From positions 186,001 to 250,000 of the forward strand of contig NZ_JBHJHQ010000002.1 of the NCBI RefSeq assembly GCF_042219825.1: a DNA stretch of 64,000 nucleotides, written 5' to 3'. Position 1 is the stretch's first letter, and each line of letters opens with the position of its first letter. Source of the stretch: JBHJHP01 sp042219825. Lineage in GTDB: Bacteria > Bacteroidota > Bacteroidia > Bacteroidales > UBA5342. The notes under the pieces were generated by a model, which saw nothing but the letters and a program-made list of their open reading frames with translations, did no database searches and was not told the DNA's origin. A program made the translations under genes and the position numbers. Positions 37,395 to 46,184 of this stretch are shown one piece after another.

Positions 37395-37562
37395 TAAGTT
37401 TTTGATTAAATTTAAACATTGTACTTGCACTATACTTTGGTTATTAGCAATCAACTGGTTTAAATCATAAATTTGTCATAATATGATATGTCATGGCATA
37501 TACTGATAAATAATACTTTGCTGTACTGTATTATTTTAGACGAATAATTTTTTAATTACATT

Positions 37563-40500
37563 ATGAATAAAACTACGAAATTAATTTTTTTAGCGGTGAG
37601 TATGCTTGTATTGCTTATACCTTTTCAGGCAGATGCTCAGCGAAAGATGGAAAAACTGGGTAGAGGGACGGTTGCGATCAGGGAGAATTCTTCATCGGTT
37701 TTTATTAGCTGGAGAATACTGGGTACGGAATTCAGTAATGGAACCACCTATAATCTGTATCGGGATAATACATTAATTGCTTCGGATCTGAATGTATCTA
37801 ACTATACGGATAACAACGCATCTGCAAGTAAATATGCCGTCGCACCTGTTGTTGATGGCGTAGAGCAGGAAAAATCACCTGAGGTTGGGATTCATGGCAA
37901 TCAGGTTTTTGAAGTTCCTATTGAGTATCTGGGTGATTATTTTGTGCATCTGGCCTGGGTTGGTGATCTGGATGGAGATGGAGAATATGAGTTTGTTGTG
38001 GATAGAATTCCCAATATTGCTGATGCAACCTGTAAAGTGGAAGCCTATGAAAAAGATGGAACACGACTTTGGCAGGTAGATATGGGGCCACTCAGCCTGA
38101 ATCGTGATGGCATAGAAGGAGGAGCTGCCGTAATCAGTAACGGGATGTGGGATGGTGTTACAGTATATGATCTTGATATGGATGGCAAAGCTGAAGTCGT
38201 TATAAAATCGGCTAATGGTACAATATTTGGAGACGGATCGACATTAAGTTATACAAACGATATACAAAATTTTTTGTCTGTTGTGGACGGTATGACAGGG
38301 AGTGAAAAATCAAGAATTGCACTTCCAACAGATTATATATCTGATGGTCCTCTACAGACACAGTTAAATATTGCGTACCTCGATGGAGTTCATCCTTCAG
38401 TAGTTGTTAAAGCAAAAAACAGAAGGGATGATGGAGCGTTTAACCTCCTTGTCAGTGCATATGATTATAACGGTGAGATTACACAACGCTGGAAATGGTT
38501 AAGAGGTAATTACAACGCTCCCGAATTTCATCAACAACGTATCGTTGATGTGGATCTGGATGGTAAGGATGAAATTTGTGATGGTGGATATGTCCTGGAT
38601 GATAATGGAACGCCATTATATTCATTGGGATATCAGGGAATTGTACATGGTGACCGTTTTCATATTGGAGATTTCGATCCGGATCGGCCAGGACTGGAAG
38701 GTTATGGAATTCAGCAGGATAATCCAAGTGGACTGGCCTGGTATTACTATGATGCCAGGGATGGAACTTTTTTGCAAACGCAATACAGAGCATCTATTGG
38801 AGATTATGCCCGGGGTAATGTAGCAGATATTGATCCAAGGCATCCCGGGTTTGAAATGTGGACTTTTACGGATGGTATCTATAATGTTCAGGATGGTAGA
38901 ATTACCAGTGTAATTACCGGATCTTATCCCAATCTCCGGTTATGGTGGGATGGTGATCTTCAAAGTGAAATGCTGGATGGTGTTAAATTCCTGAAATGGA
39001 ATTATGTGGGCAACTATGAGGAGCGAATATTGACTGCAAGTGACTGGGGAGCGGTATACACCTGGCGTAACGTTCCTGTTTTGTACGGTGATATAATGGG
39101 AGACTGGCGTGAAGAAGTTGTTTATGAGAAGTCAGATCACAGGGCATTGCAGATATTTAATACGACGGCCCCCACCAATCAACGAATTTATACTCTGGCA
39201 CATAATCCTGAGTACCGGCTTTGCATGACTACTAAAGGCTATTACCAGTCTGCTCAACTGGATTATTATCTGGGTAATGGTATGACTACACCACCAATAC
39301 CTGCTATGCAGCGGGCAAAAGCTGTATGGACAGGAATTAGTTCACAAACGTGGAATACAACCGATAATAATTGGGATGTGAACAATATTCAATCTACATA
39401 TGAAGCAAACGATTCCGTTTTATTTGGTATTGAAGGAACCGGACATACCCATGTTGTTATAAATGATGTTATTGCCCCGGCTATTAATTATGTTATTTCT
39501 CCTGTAGACTATGAGTTTTCGGGAACCGGTGATCTGGCAGGTGACGGTGATTTGATTAAATCGGGATACAGTACCTTGACACTTGGCGTTAGTGGATCAT
39601 ATACAGGTAAAACCAGCGTTGAACAGGGGACATTGGTCATAAATAATGAAATTAGCGAGAGTGAGGTAGACGTATTTGGGGGCGCAACTATTGCTGGAAA
39701 TGGAACAATCTTTAAGACATGTTCTTTTGAAAAACGGTCTGTGATAGCACCGGGGAATCCTAATGAAGCAGGTTCTTTAACTTTTAAGGATGATCTGGTA
39801 TTAACGGCGGGAATGATTCTTACGTTTGATCTTACAGATGATTCAACCAGTATGATTAAGCCGGGTGATAAAATAATATGTGATAGTGGTGTTGTCGTTA
39901 ATAAGATCGTAATAAGGATCAATAATCTGGACGAGGTGATTAAACCGGGACTATATCCACTGATTGAATATGGCACTGAGTTTACCGGTAATTTATCAGA
40001 TATAACCATTGAGGGTTTGTTCGGACGGAAGTATTTTGTAAAGGACACATTAAATTCCATTGCATTGGAAATAATAGGAACACGTGATCCTTCAACCATT
40101 GTATGGGATGGGACAGATGTTAACTGGGATTTGCAAAACAACGATAACTGGTTGCTGGACGGAAACAAAACACAGTTTGTTGCAGGAGACAGTGTGGTAC
40201 TTGATGAAACCGGAAAGTCTCTGCCGTCCATATTGTTAAAAGGGAATTTGCCAATAGGTAATCTGTCTGTTAATGGGAATGTAACTTATAGCATTCTGGG
40301 AAGTGGTGTTCTGGGTGGAGATGGTGATGTGGTTGTAAGTGAACAAAGTACGCTTCGGCTTTTCGGAAGTTCAAATACATATACCGGGAAAACAATTGTC
40401 AATGGCGGTACTTTGTATACGGAGAGTTTTGATGTGGCAGGGAAGCCGAGTGCCGTAGGGGCAAATCCTTCTGTTGCTTCTGAAGAATTTGTATTGAATA

Positions 40501-42038
40501 ATGCATTTCTCAATTACAGTACATCAAAAGACAGTTATACAGATAAGGGAATGATGATAAGTGGACAGACAGATATTATTCAGATAAGCCAGGGAAATTC
40601 CACTTTATCTGTCGCAGGGTATTTGAAAGGAAGCGGCGCGTTAGTTAAGCAAGGTCCCGGAACGTTGTATCTTCTAAATAATGGCAACAGTTATACTGGT
40701 GGAACCGTGATTGAGGAAGGTGCGATTCAGCTTAATGATCCCGGAAGTGGACAGAATGTAAGAGCACTTGGTACCGGATTAATTACGTTTAAAGGGGGTG
40801 TTTTAAAAATGGGCAATACCCGTGATTATACCGATTTCAATTCAAACATTTTTGTTCCGGAAGGCTATGAAGGTAGGCTTGAAGCAGATATGAGATGTAA
40901 TTTCGGAGGAAAACTTACAGGTAAGGGGACTTTAAATATTGTGCTTCCCGGAGATATTGATCGAACAATATTCAGGGGAGACTGGTCTGAATTTCAGGGG
41001 ACCGTTCATGTTGAGGGTGTATCACCTTTACGTTTAAGCGGAAGTGCTGGGTATGGAAATATGACTTTCGATCTGGCATCCGGGATGACCATGTATTACA
41101 GTACAGGGACAAGCAGTGGAGATAATATTGCACAAACAGTACATGTTGGAAGCGTAACAGGTGCATCTGATTCATACCTGAAAACTGAAAACTGGGTGAT
41201 CGGAGAGAGAAATGATACATCAATTTTTAATGGAGTAATTCAGGGGAATTCCCTTACAAAAACAGGAACAGGAATGCTTTTTCTCACTAATTCCAGCACG
41301 TATTCAGGTGGAACGACAGTAAATTCTGGCGTATTGTATATAAATAACACTACAGGAAGTGCAACAGGTTCAGGCACTGTAAATATAAATTCAGGAGGAA
41401 TACTTGATGGCACAGGTATAATCAATGGTAGAGTTGTGGTTAATAATGGGGGCGTTTTGTCTCCAGGATGGAGATATGGTACGCTTACGATCAATAATAA
41501 TGTAACCCTGAACGCCGGGGCAACTCTTTTGGTTGATGTAAATACCAATGGCAATACATGCGATAAGATTCTGACCAATGGCAAAACTGTCAGTCTCGGT
41601 GGTACACTTCAAATGAATAAACTTACCTCTGACGCTTATCAGGAAGACGACAGCTTTGAACTCTTTGCTAATTCAAACGTAACAGGCTCATTCAATGTTA
41701 TTGAACCATCCGTTCCCGGTCCTGGTTTGGCATGGGATACATCACTGTTGAATGAACAAGGGATTATAAAAGTCATGAAATCTACTCCACTTCAGGATGT
41801 GAGCAACGATCAGATCAGTCTTTATCCTAATCCGGTTAAGGATCTGTTAATCATTGATATTGCCGGTGGCGTAAGTCCCGATATTATCACGGTTAAATCA
41901 CTTTCGGGTAAGGTTTTATACAATACTTTACCTGTCGGTAAAAATGAATTAGATATGTCTGCGTTAGCGCCGGGTATATATATTGTTGAGATCAAAGCAA
42001 CTGATAGGGTTGTGACATATAAGGTTTGTAAAGAATAA
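37563..42038 (+). CDS. PL11 rhamnogalacturonan lyase fused to autotransporter-type strand repeats, T9SS tag
   Basis: A 1491-residue protein. The order is: signal peptide (1-25), PL11 catalytic propeller (about 26-585), repeat region (about 588-1410), T9SS domain (about 1417-1491, L-Y-P-N-P-V). The PL11 part shows several calcium-binding loops (D-L-D-G-D-G-E, D-L-D-M-D-G-K, D-V-D-L-D-G-K) and M-G-D-W-R-E-E. PL11 enzymes cut the galacturonic acid/rhamnose backbone of rhamnogalacturonan I by beta-elimination. The long tail has repeated W-x(n)-W-D openings and S-Y-T-G-K-T-x-V-x-x-G-T-L type units, as in the autotransporter-associated beta-strand (PATR) repeats, an unusual partner for PL11. It is 45 bases upstream of the second GH2 gene, so co-transcribed. 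Confidence 0.9.
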   Translation: MNKTTKLIFLAVSMLVLLIPFQADAQRKMEKLGRGTVAIRENSSSVFISWRILGTEFSNGTTYNLYRDNTLIASDLNVSNYTDNNASASKYAVAPVVDGVEQEKSPEVGIHGNQVFEVPIEYLGDYFVHLAWVGDLDGDGEYEFVVDRIPNIADATCKVEAYEKDGTRLWQVDMGPLSLNRDGIEGGAAVISNGMWDGVTVYDLDMDGKAEVVIKSANGTIFGDGSTLSYTNDIQNFLSVVDGMTGSEKSRIALPTDYISDGPLQTQLNIAYLDGVHPSVVVKAKNRRDDGAFNLLVSAYDYNGEITQRWKWLRGNYNAPEFHQQRIVDVDLDGKDEICDGGYVLDDNGTPLYSLGYQGIVHGDRFHIGDFDPDRPGLEGYGIQQDNPSGLAWYYYDARDGTFLQTQYRASIGDYARGNVADIDPRHPGFEMWTFTDGIYNVQDGRITSVITGSYPNLRLWWDGDLQSEMLDGVKFLKWNYVGNYEERILTASDWGAVYTWRNVPVLYGDIMGDWREEVVYEKSDHRALQIFNTTAPTNQRIYTLAHNPEYRLCMTTKGYYQSAQLDYYLGNGMTTPPIPAMQRAKAVWTGISSQTWNTTDNNWDVNNIQSTYEANDSVLFGIEGTGHTHVVINDVIAPAINYVISPVDYEFSGTGDLAGDGDLIKSGYSTLTLGVSGSYTGKTSVEQGTLVINNEISESEVDVFGGATIAGNGTIFKTCSFEKRSVIAPGNPNEAGSLTFKDDLVLTAGMILTFDLTDDSTSMIKPGDKIICDSGVVVNKIVIRINNLDEVIKPGLYPLIEYGTEFTGNLSDITIEGLFGRKYFVKDTLNSIALEIIGTRDPSTIVWDGTDVNWDLQNNDNWLLDGNKTQFVAGDSVVLDETGKSLPSILLKGNLPIGNLSVNGNVTYSILGSGVLGGDGDVVVSEQSTLRLFGSSNTYTGKTIVNGGTLYTESFDVAGKPSAVGANPSVASEEFVLNNAFLNYSTSKDSYTDKGMMISGQTDIIQISQGNSTLSVAGYLKGSGALVKQGPGTLYLLNNGNSYTGGTVIEEGAIQLNDPGSGQNVRALGTGLITFKGGVLKMGNTRDYTDFNSNIFVPEGYEGRLEADMRCNFGGKLTGKGTLNIVLPGDIDRTIFRGDWSEFQGTVHVEGVSPLRLSGSAGYGNMTFDLASGMTMYYSTGTSSGDNIAQTVHVGSVTGASDSYLKTENWVIGERNDTSIFNGVIQGNSLTKTGTGMLFLTNSSTYSGGTTVNSGVLYINNTTGSATGSGTVNINSGGILDGTGIINGRVVVNNGGVLSPGWRYGTLTINNNVTLNAGATLLVDVNTNGNTCDKILTNGKTVSLGGTLQMNKLTSDAYQEDDSFELFANSNVTGSFNVIEPSVPGPGLAWDTSLLNEQGIIKVMKSTPLQDVSNDQISLYPNPVKDLLIIDIAGGVSPDIITVKSLSGKVLYNTLPVGKNELDMSALAPGIYIVEIKATDRVVTYKVCKE

Positions 42039-42083
42039 CCTTGTTTTAAAGAATACCTTTAGGTTTAATTAAAAAGAAAAATA

Positions 42084-45000
42084 ATGCGCATAAAAAAGAC
42101 GATAAGTGTAGTTACTGTTTTAGTGGCAGCCGTTTTTGCATTGCACGCTGAAGTAACAAGACATAAATATAATTTTAATTCAGGGTGGAAATTGTTGGTT
42201 GGTGATGCACCGGAGGCCTCTGCATTGAAATTTGATGATTCTGAATGGAAAGAGATAACTCTGCCATACGCATGGAATGAAAGTGAGGCATTTATGAAGG
42301 ATATCGCGAAGCTTTCTACGGGGATTGCATGGTATAGAAAGACCTTTGTTTTACCGGAAAATGATAATAATCCAAAAGTATTTCTGGAATTTGAAGGGGT
42401 GAGACAGGGTGGAGAGTTCTATGTAAACGGAACGTTGGTAGGGCTCCATGAAAATGGTATAACTGCAGTTGGGTTGGATGTATCAGATCTGGTTAAACCA
42501 TACCCGGCAAAAAACGTAGTCTCTGTAAGGACAGATAACAGCTGGGACTACAGGGAACGGTTTTACAATCAGCGATATCAGTGGAATGACAGAAACTTTA
42601 ATGCCAATTACGGCGGAATACCTAAAAACGTTTACCTGTACACAACGGGAAATGTTTATCAGACACTTCCTTTGTATAAGACTTTGGGAACAACAGGGGT
42701 CTATGTTTATGCGACGGATATAGACATCAAAGGCAAAAAGGCCGAAATTCATGTTGATTCTGAAGTTAAAAATGAAAGTAATACCGCTGTTGTTGCCAGG
42801 CTGGCGATAACTGTTAAGGACCTTAAAGGTAATGAGGTAGCAAGATTTGATGGTATACCGGGCCTCGTTTCTCCAAATGGAATTGCCGAGTTAAAGGCTT
42901 CAACAGAACTGACTAATCTGGAATTCTGGAGTTGGGGATACGGGTATTTGTATACGGTTGTCTCTGAGTTGATTGTTGATGATCGGGTTGTGGATGAGGT
43001 CCCGGTTCGCACCGGATTTAGAAAGACTGCGTTTAAAAATGGTATGGTTTATTTGAATGACAGGGTCATTATGATGAAAGGTTATGCGCAGCGAACCAGC
43101 AATGAATGGCCGGGTGTAGGAATGTCTGTTCCGCCATGGTTAAGCGACTACAGTAATAAACTGATGATTGAATCAAATGGAAATTTTGTACGTTGGATGC
43201 ACATTACACCATGGAAACAGGATGTGGAGTCGTGCGACCGTGTTGGTTTAATTCAGGTGATGCCGGCCGGAGATTCGGAAAGAGATGTAACAGGGCGTCG
43301 CTGGGAACAACGCTGTGAGGTTATGCGTGATGCCATTATTTATAACCGTAATAACCCGAGCATTTTGTTTTATGAAGGAGGAAACGAGAATATTAGTGAA
43401 GCGCATATGGCGGAGTTAAAGGTCATAAGAGATACTTATGATCCTTATGGTGGCCGTGCTATCGGTAGCCGGGAGATGTTGGATAGCAAAGAGGCAGAGT
43501 ATGGTGGGGAGATGTTGTATATTAATAAAAGTGCAGGAAAGCCACTGTTTGCAACAGAATATTCCCGTGATGAAGGACTGCGAAAATATTGGGATGAATA
43601 CACGCCACCTTATCACAAGGAAGGTTCTGGAGGTACGCATGCTCATAATGTAAGCGGAAGTAAAGTAACAGATGCATCACCCTATAACCATAACCGGGAT
43701 GCACATGCCATTGAGAATGTCAGACGCTGGTATGATTATTATATTCAAAGACCCGGAACAGGAACCCGGGTAAGCAGCGGAGGTGCGAAAATAATATTTT
43801 CAGATACCAATACACATTACCGTGGTGAGCAGAATTACCGGCGAAGTGGTGAAGTAGATCCTATGCGAATACCTAAAGATAACTTTTTTGCCCAGCAGGT
43901 GATGTGGGCCGGATGGGTAGATATTGAAAAATATTTGACCCATATTATAGGACACTGGAATTACACTGATAAAACCGTAAAGGATGTTTATGTGGTTTCG
44001 TCCGGTGATAAAGTGGAACTGTTTGTTAATGGAAAATCTCAGGGGTTCGGCAATAATTCATACCGCTTCCTTTATACTTTCCCAAATATAAAATATGAAG
44101 CCGGAGAGATAAAGGCCGTATCTTTTAAAGAGGGTAAAGTCGTTTCTGAAGATGTTATCAAGACTGCAGGAGCACCGTTTGCATTAAAGCTTACTACCAT
44201 GGAATCACCGGTTGGTTTCAAAGCGGATGGCGCAGACCTGGCAATGGTGCAGGTAGAGGTGGTTGATATAGACGGACACCGTTGTCCAACTGCATTGAAT
44301 ATGATACATTTTGAACTGAGTGGAAATGCGGAGTGGGTAGGTGGTATCGCAACAGGTCCTGAGGGAAACTACGTTGGAGAAACAGCATTACCTGTAGAGT
44401 GTGGCGTAAACAGAGTCCTGATCAGATCGACTACCAAAGCAGGCAAAATAAAACTTAAGGCTACTTCAGATGGTCTAAACGCTGCTAAAGTCAGTCTTGT
44501 TACTGTTCCGGCGGAGGTACAAAACGGATTGTCTGAACAATTTGTGGCGGAAGGCTTGCCGTGTAATCTTGAACAAGGTCCCACGCCTCTGACACCTTCT
44601 TATACCGTCACCCGTAAATCCATTCCTGTTGCTTCAGCTATTGCCGGAGCCAATTCTGATAAGGCTTATATGAGTTATGATGACAATGAAATGTCAGAAT
44701 GGACAAATGATGGTAAAATGTCCACCGGTTGGATTATGTATAAACTGGATACGATAGCTGAAATTGATGAGGTATCACTAAAAATGACCGGGTGGAGGAG
44801 AAGGACATATCCGATCGATATTTTTGTGGATGACAAAAAAGTGTGGTCCGGTGAAACGGAGCGTAGTCTGGGTTACATTCTTATTCCGGTTGAACCAACG
44901 GAAGGAAAGACTGTAACAATAAAACTTACCGGTGCCGGTATAGAAGCTGATATGTTTCAGAATATGATAGAAGTGAGTGGAAAAGTGGAACTGGATGGTT

Positions 45001-45092
45001 TCCGGGATCCGGAAGATATGGATACCAAAGGTCAACTAAGAATTGTAGAAGCTGAATTTTTTAAAAACGTAAAACCGTCGTTAAAAAATTGA
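42084..45092 (+). CDS. GH2-family glycosidase, divergent active-site motif, no T9SS tag
   Basis: A 1002-residue protein with a signal peptide (about 1-22, ending L-H-A). GH2 sugar-binding domain (about 28-195), immunoglobulin-like domain (about 205-315), TIM barrel (about 316-640), a DUF4982-like part and C-terminal beta domains including a discoidin-like module (about 850-980). The proposed acid/base is Glu435 in Y-E-G-G-N-E-N, and the nucleophile Glu492 in A-T-E-Y-S. The gap between them is 57 residues, shorter than the 83 in the GH2 at 2892, so this is a different GH2 subgroup. Lacking a sorting tag, it is probably periplasmic and may finish oligosaccharides released by PL11. It ends the locus before a strong terminator. 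Confidence 0.85.
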   Translation: MRIKKTISVVTVLVAAVFALHAEVTRHKYNFNSGWKLLVGDAPEASALKFDDSEWKEITLPYAWNESEAFMKDIAKLSTGIAWYRKTFVLPENDNNPKVFLEFEGVRQGGEFYVNGTLVGLHENGITAVGLDVSDLVKPYPAKNVVSVRTDNSWDYRERFYNQRYQWNDRNFNANYGGIPKNVYLYTTGNVYQTLPLYKTLGTTGVYVYATDIDIKGKKAEIHVDSEVKNESNTAVVARLAITVKDLKGNEVARFDGIPGLVSPNGIAELKASTELTNLEFWSWGYGYLYTVVSELIVDDRVVDEVPVRTGFRKTAFKNGMVYLNDRVIMMKGYAQRTSNEWPGVGMSVPPWLSDYSNKLMIESNGNFVRWMHITPWKQDVESCDRVGLIQVMPAGDSERDVTGRRWEQRCEVMRDAIIYNRNNPSILFYEGGNENISEAHMAELKVIRDTYDPYGGRAIGSREMLDSKEAEYGGEMLYINKSAGKPLFATEYSRDEGLRKYWDEYTPPYHKEGSGGTHAHNVSGSKVTDASPYNHNRDAHAIENVRRWYDYYIQRPGTGTRVSSGGAKIIFSDTNTHYRGEQNYRRSGEVDPMRIPKDNFFAQQVMWAGWVDIEKYLTHIIGHWNYTDKTVKDVYVVSSGDKVELFVNGKSQGFGNNSYRFLYTFPNIKYEAGEIKAVSFKEGKVVSEDVIKTAGAPFALKLTTMESPVGFKADGADLAMVQVEVVDIDGHRCPTALNMIHFELSGNAEWVGGIATGPEGNYVGETALPVECGVNRVLIRSTTKAGKIKLKATSDGLNAAKVSLVTVPAEVQNGLSEQFVAEGLPCNLEQGPTPLTPSYTVTRKSIPVASAIAGANSDKAYMSYDDNEMSEWTNDGKMSTGWIMYKLDTIAEIDEVSLKMTGWRRRTYPIDIFVDDKKVWSGETERSLGYILIPVEPTEGKTVTIKLTGAGIEADMFQNMIEVSGKVELDGFRDPEDMDTKGQLRIVEAEFFKNVKPSLKN

Positions 45093-45113
45093 ACGATATT
45101 TTTTAGGTTGGAT

Positions 45114-45147
45114 AAGGGATGTCTTTTGGGTAGACATCCCTTTTTAT
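45114..45147 (+). terminator. Rho-independent terminator after the GH2 gene
   Basis: A perfect 8-base stem GGGATGTC (45116-45123) and GACATCCC (45133-45140) with a 9-base loop, followed by TTTTT. It closes the PL11-GH2 transcript. Confidence 0.85.
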
Positions 45148-45230
45148 TTAAGTATACTCTGAGTTTAACCAAATCTGTAATATATTTTAGATTGTTGTAT
45201 TGATATGTGTTCGCAGAATAAAAAGTAGTG

Positions 45231-45238
45231 TAAATTTG
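45231..45238 (+). promoter_or_regulatory. Candidate -7 box directly before the DUF1801 start
   Basis: TAAATTTG matches TAnnTTTG with only five bases between it and the ATG at 45244, so the transcript would be leaderless or nearly so. No clear -33 TTG is seen. Confidence 0.4.
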
Positions 45239-45243
45239 TTTTC

Positions 45244-45609
45244 ATGGCCGCATCAGATGATTTTTATTTTTGTAAAGAAGAACCGAATAAGAGCTGCCTG
45301 CTGGCTTTACGAAGTATTATTCTGGAACAGGATAGCAGAATAACAGAAACTGTGAAATATGGAATGCCTTGCTTTTGTTTTAAAAACAAAGCATGCTGTT
45401 ATCTGTGGGAAGACAGGAAAGATAATTTACCCTACATTCTTATGGTGGAAGGCAGATATTTGAATTTCCCGGGACTGGAAGCGGAAAATCGTTCCAGGAT
45501 GAAAATACTTAAAGTTAATCCTATGGAAGACATTCCTATTGATGAAATAGAAACGATATTACAGGCTGCACTGGACCTGTATCGCAATGGCATAATTCAT
45601 GTTAAATAA
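45244..45609 (+). CDS. DUF1801 (YdhG-like) protein
   Basis: A 121-residue soluble protein with the DUF1801 layout: an early helix ending in a long R-S-I-I-L-E segment, then V-K-Y-G-M-P-C-F near residue 38, a W-E-D and K-D-N-L-P-Y-I-L-M-V strand, and a C-terminal helix. The fold is shared with the YdhG/YobT group, whose function is not settled; some members bind iron or haem-like ligands. It is unusually rich in Cys for its size. It stands alone with its own promoter box and is unrelated to the glycan genes. Confidence 0.75.
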   Translation: MAASDDFYFCKEEPNKSCLLALRSIILEQDSRITETVKYGMPCFCFKNKACCYLWEDRKDNLPYILMVEGRYLNFPGLEAENRSRMKILKVNPMEDIPIDEIETILQAALDLYRNGIIHVK

Positions 45610-45811
45610 TCTGTAATTTATTGCGTATATATTATATGTTATCTACAAAATCAACATGATTTGTAGAGATTCTGAAACTTTTTTGTGAGATTATTGATAT
45701 TTTATTAATAAAATAAACATATTTTAACACTTTGAATATCTGTATAAAACTCTTTATTTAAAAGGTTTTCGGTTTTAATATTAAAATAATATTAATTTAA
45801 ATGTTAAATAA

Positions 45812-45843
45812 TTTGTTTTTAATATCAATACAGTGTAAATTTG
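45812..45843 (+). promoter_or_regulatory. Bacteroidota-type promoter of a small ORF
   Basis: TTTG at 45812-45815, then a 20-base spacer, then TAAATTTG at 45836-45843, which match the -33 and -7 consensus of this phylum. The surrounding 200 bases are very AT-rich. The start of transcription would be near 45850, giving a leader of about 47 bases. Confidence 0.55.
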
Positions 45844-45896
45844 AGGTATTAAAGTTAAAGTAATTAGGTTATACAGTTTTTATAAAGGAAATTTAG

Positions 45897-46028
45897 ATGC
45901 TTACAATGTTCTTTGCAATATTTATCTTAACTCAATTCAGAGCAGGAAGGCGGGTTGTTAGAGCGATGATAGAACAAAAGGCCGGAACTGTTAATATTAA
46001 GTTTTTTGATAAGTATTTCCAGGAATAG
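45897..46028 (+). CDS. Possible 43-residue small protein
   Basis: A short ORF starting M-L-T-M-F-F-A-I-F-I-L, with a hydrophobic first 11 residues followed by a basic stretch (R-A-G-R-R-V-V-R) and a Lys/Phe-rich end. An AAAGGA lies 11 bases before the ATG. It has a promoter upstream and a hairpin terminator 64 bases downstream, and lies in the 575-base gap between DUF1801 and ygiQ. I do not recognise it; the unit could equally be a small RNA with a chance ORF. Confidence 0.4.
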   Translation: MLTMFFAIFILTQFRAGRRVVRAMIEQKAGTVNIKFFDKYFQE

Positions 46029-46092
46029 AGCACTAGATTTCCTTATGAATTTGAACTTCACAGGGGTTTTTCATAATACATCAATTTTGGGG

Positions 46093-46134
46093 TTAAAGGG
46101 ATACGGTTGCCAGATCGGTCCCTTTAAATTTTTT
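46093..46134 (+). terminator. Terminator of the small transcription unit
   Basis: A perfect 9-base stem TTAAAGGGA (46093-46101) and TCCCTTTAA (46119-46127) with a 17-base loop, followed by ATTTTTTAT. It lies between the small + strand ORF and the end of ygiQ on the other strand. Confidence 0.7.
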
Positions 46135-46184
46135 ATATAAATACTCTAAAACGAATGAAAACCGGGATCCTCTTGTTACGTGCT

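Noticed and set aside
39509..40231. 240-codon minus-strand ORF inside the PL11 gene
   Set aside because: It lies antisense to the repetitive Thr/Ser/Gly-rich strand region, whose composition keeps the opposite frame free of stops. The translation has no recognisable domain, and the + strand frame is clearly coding.
2892..45092. SusC/SusD transporter pair
   Set aside because: No TonB-dependent receptor plug or barrel and no SusD-like lipoprotein was found in any long frame; the lipoproteins present are a GH127 and a deacetylase.
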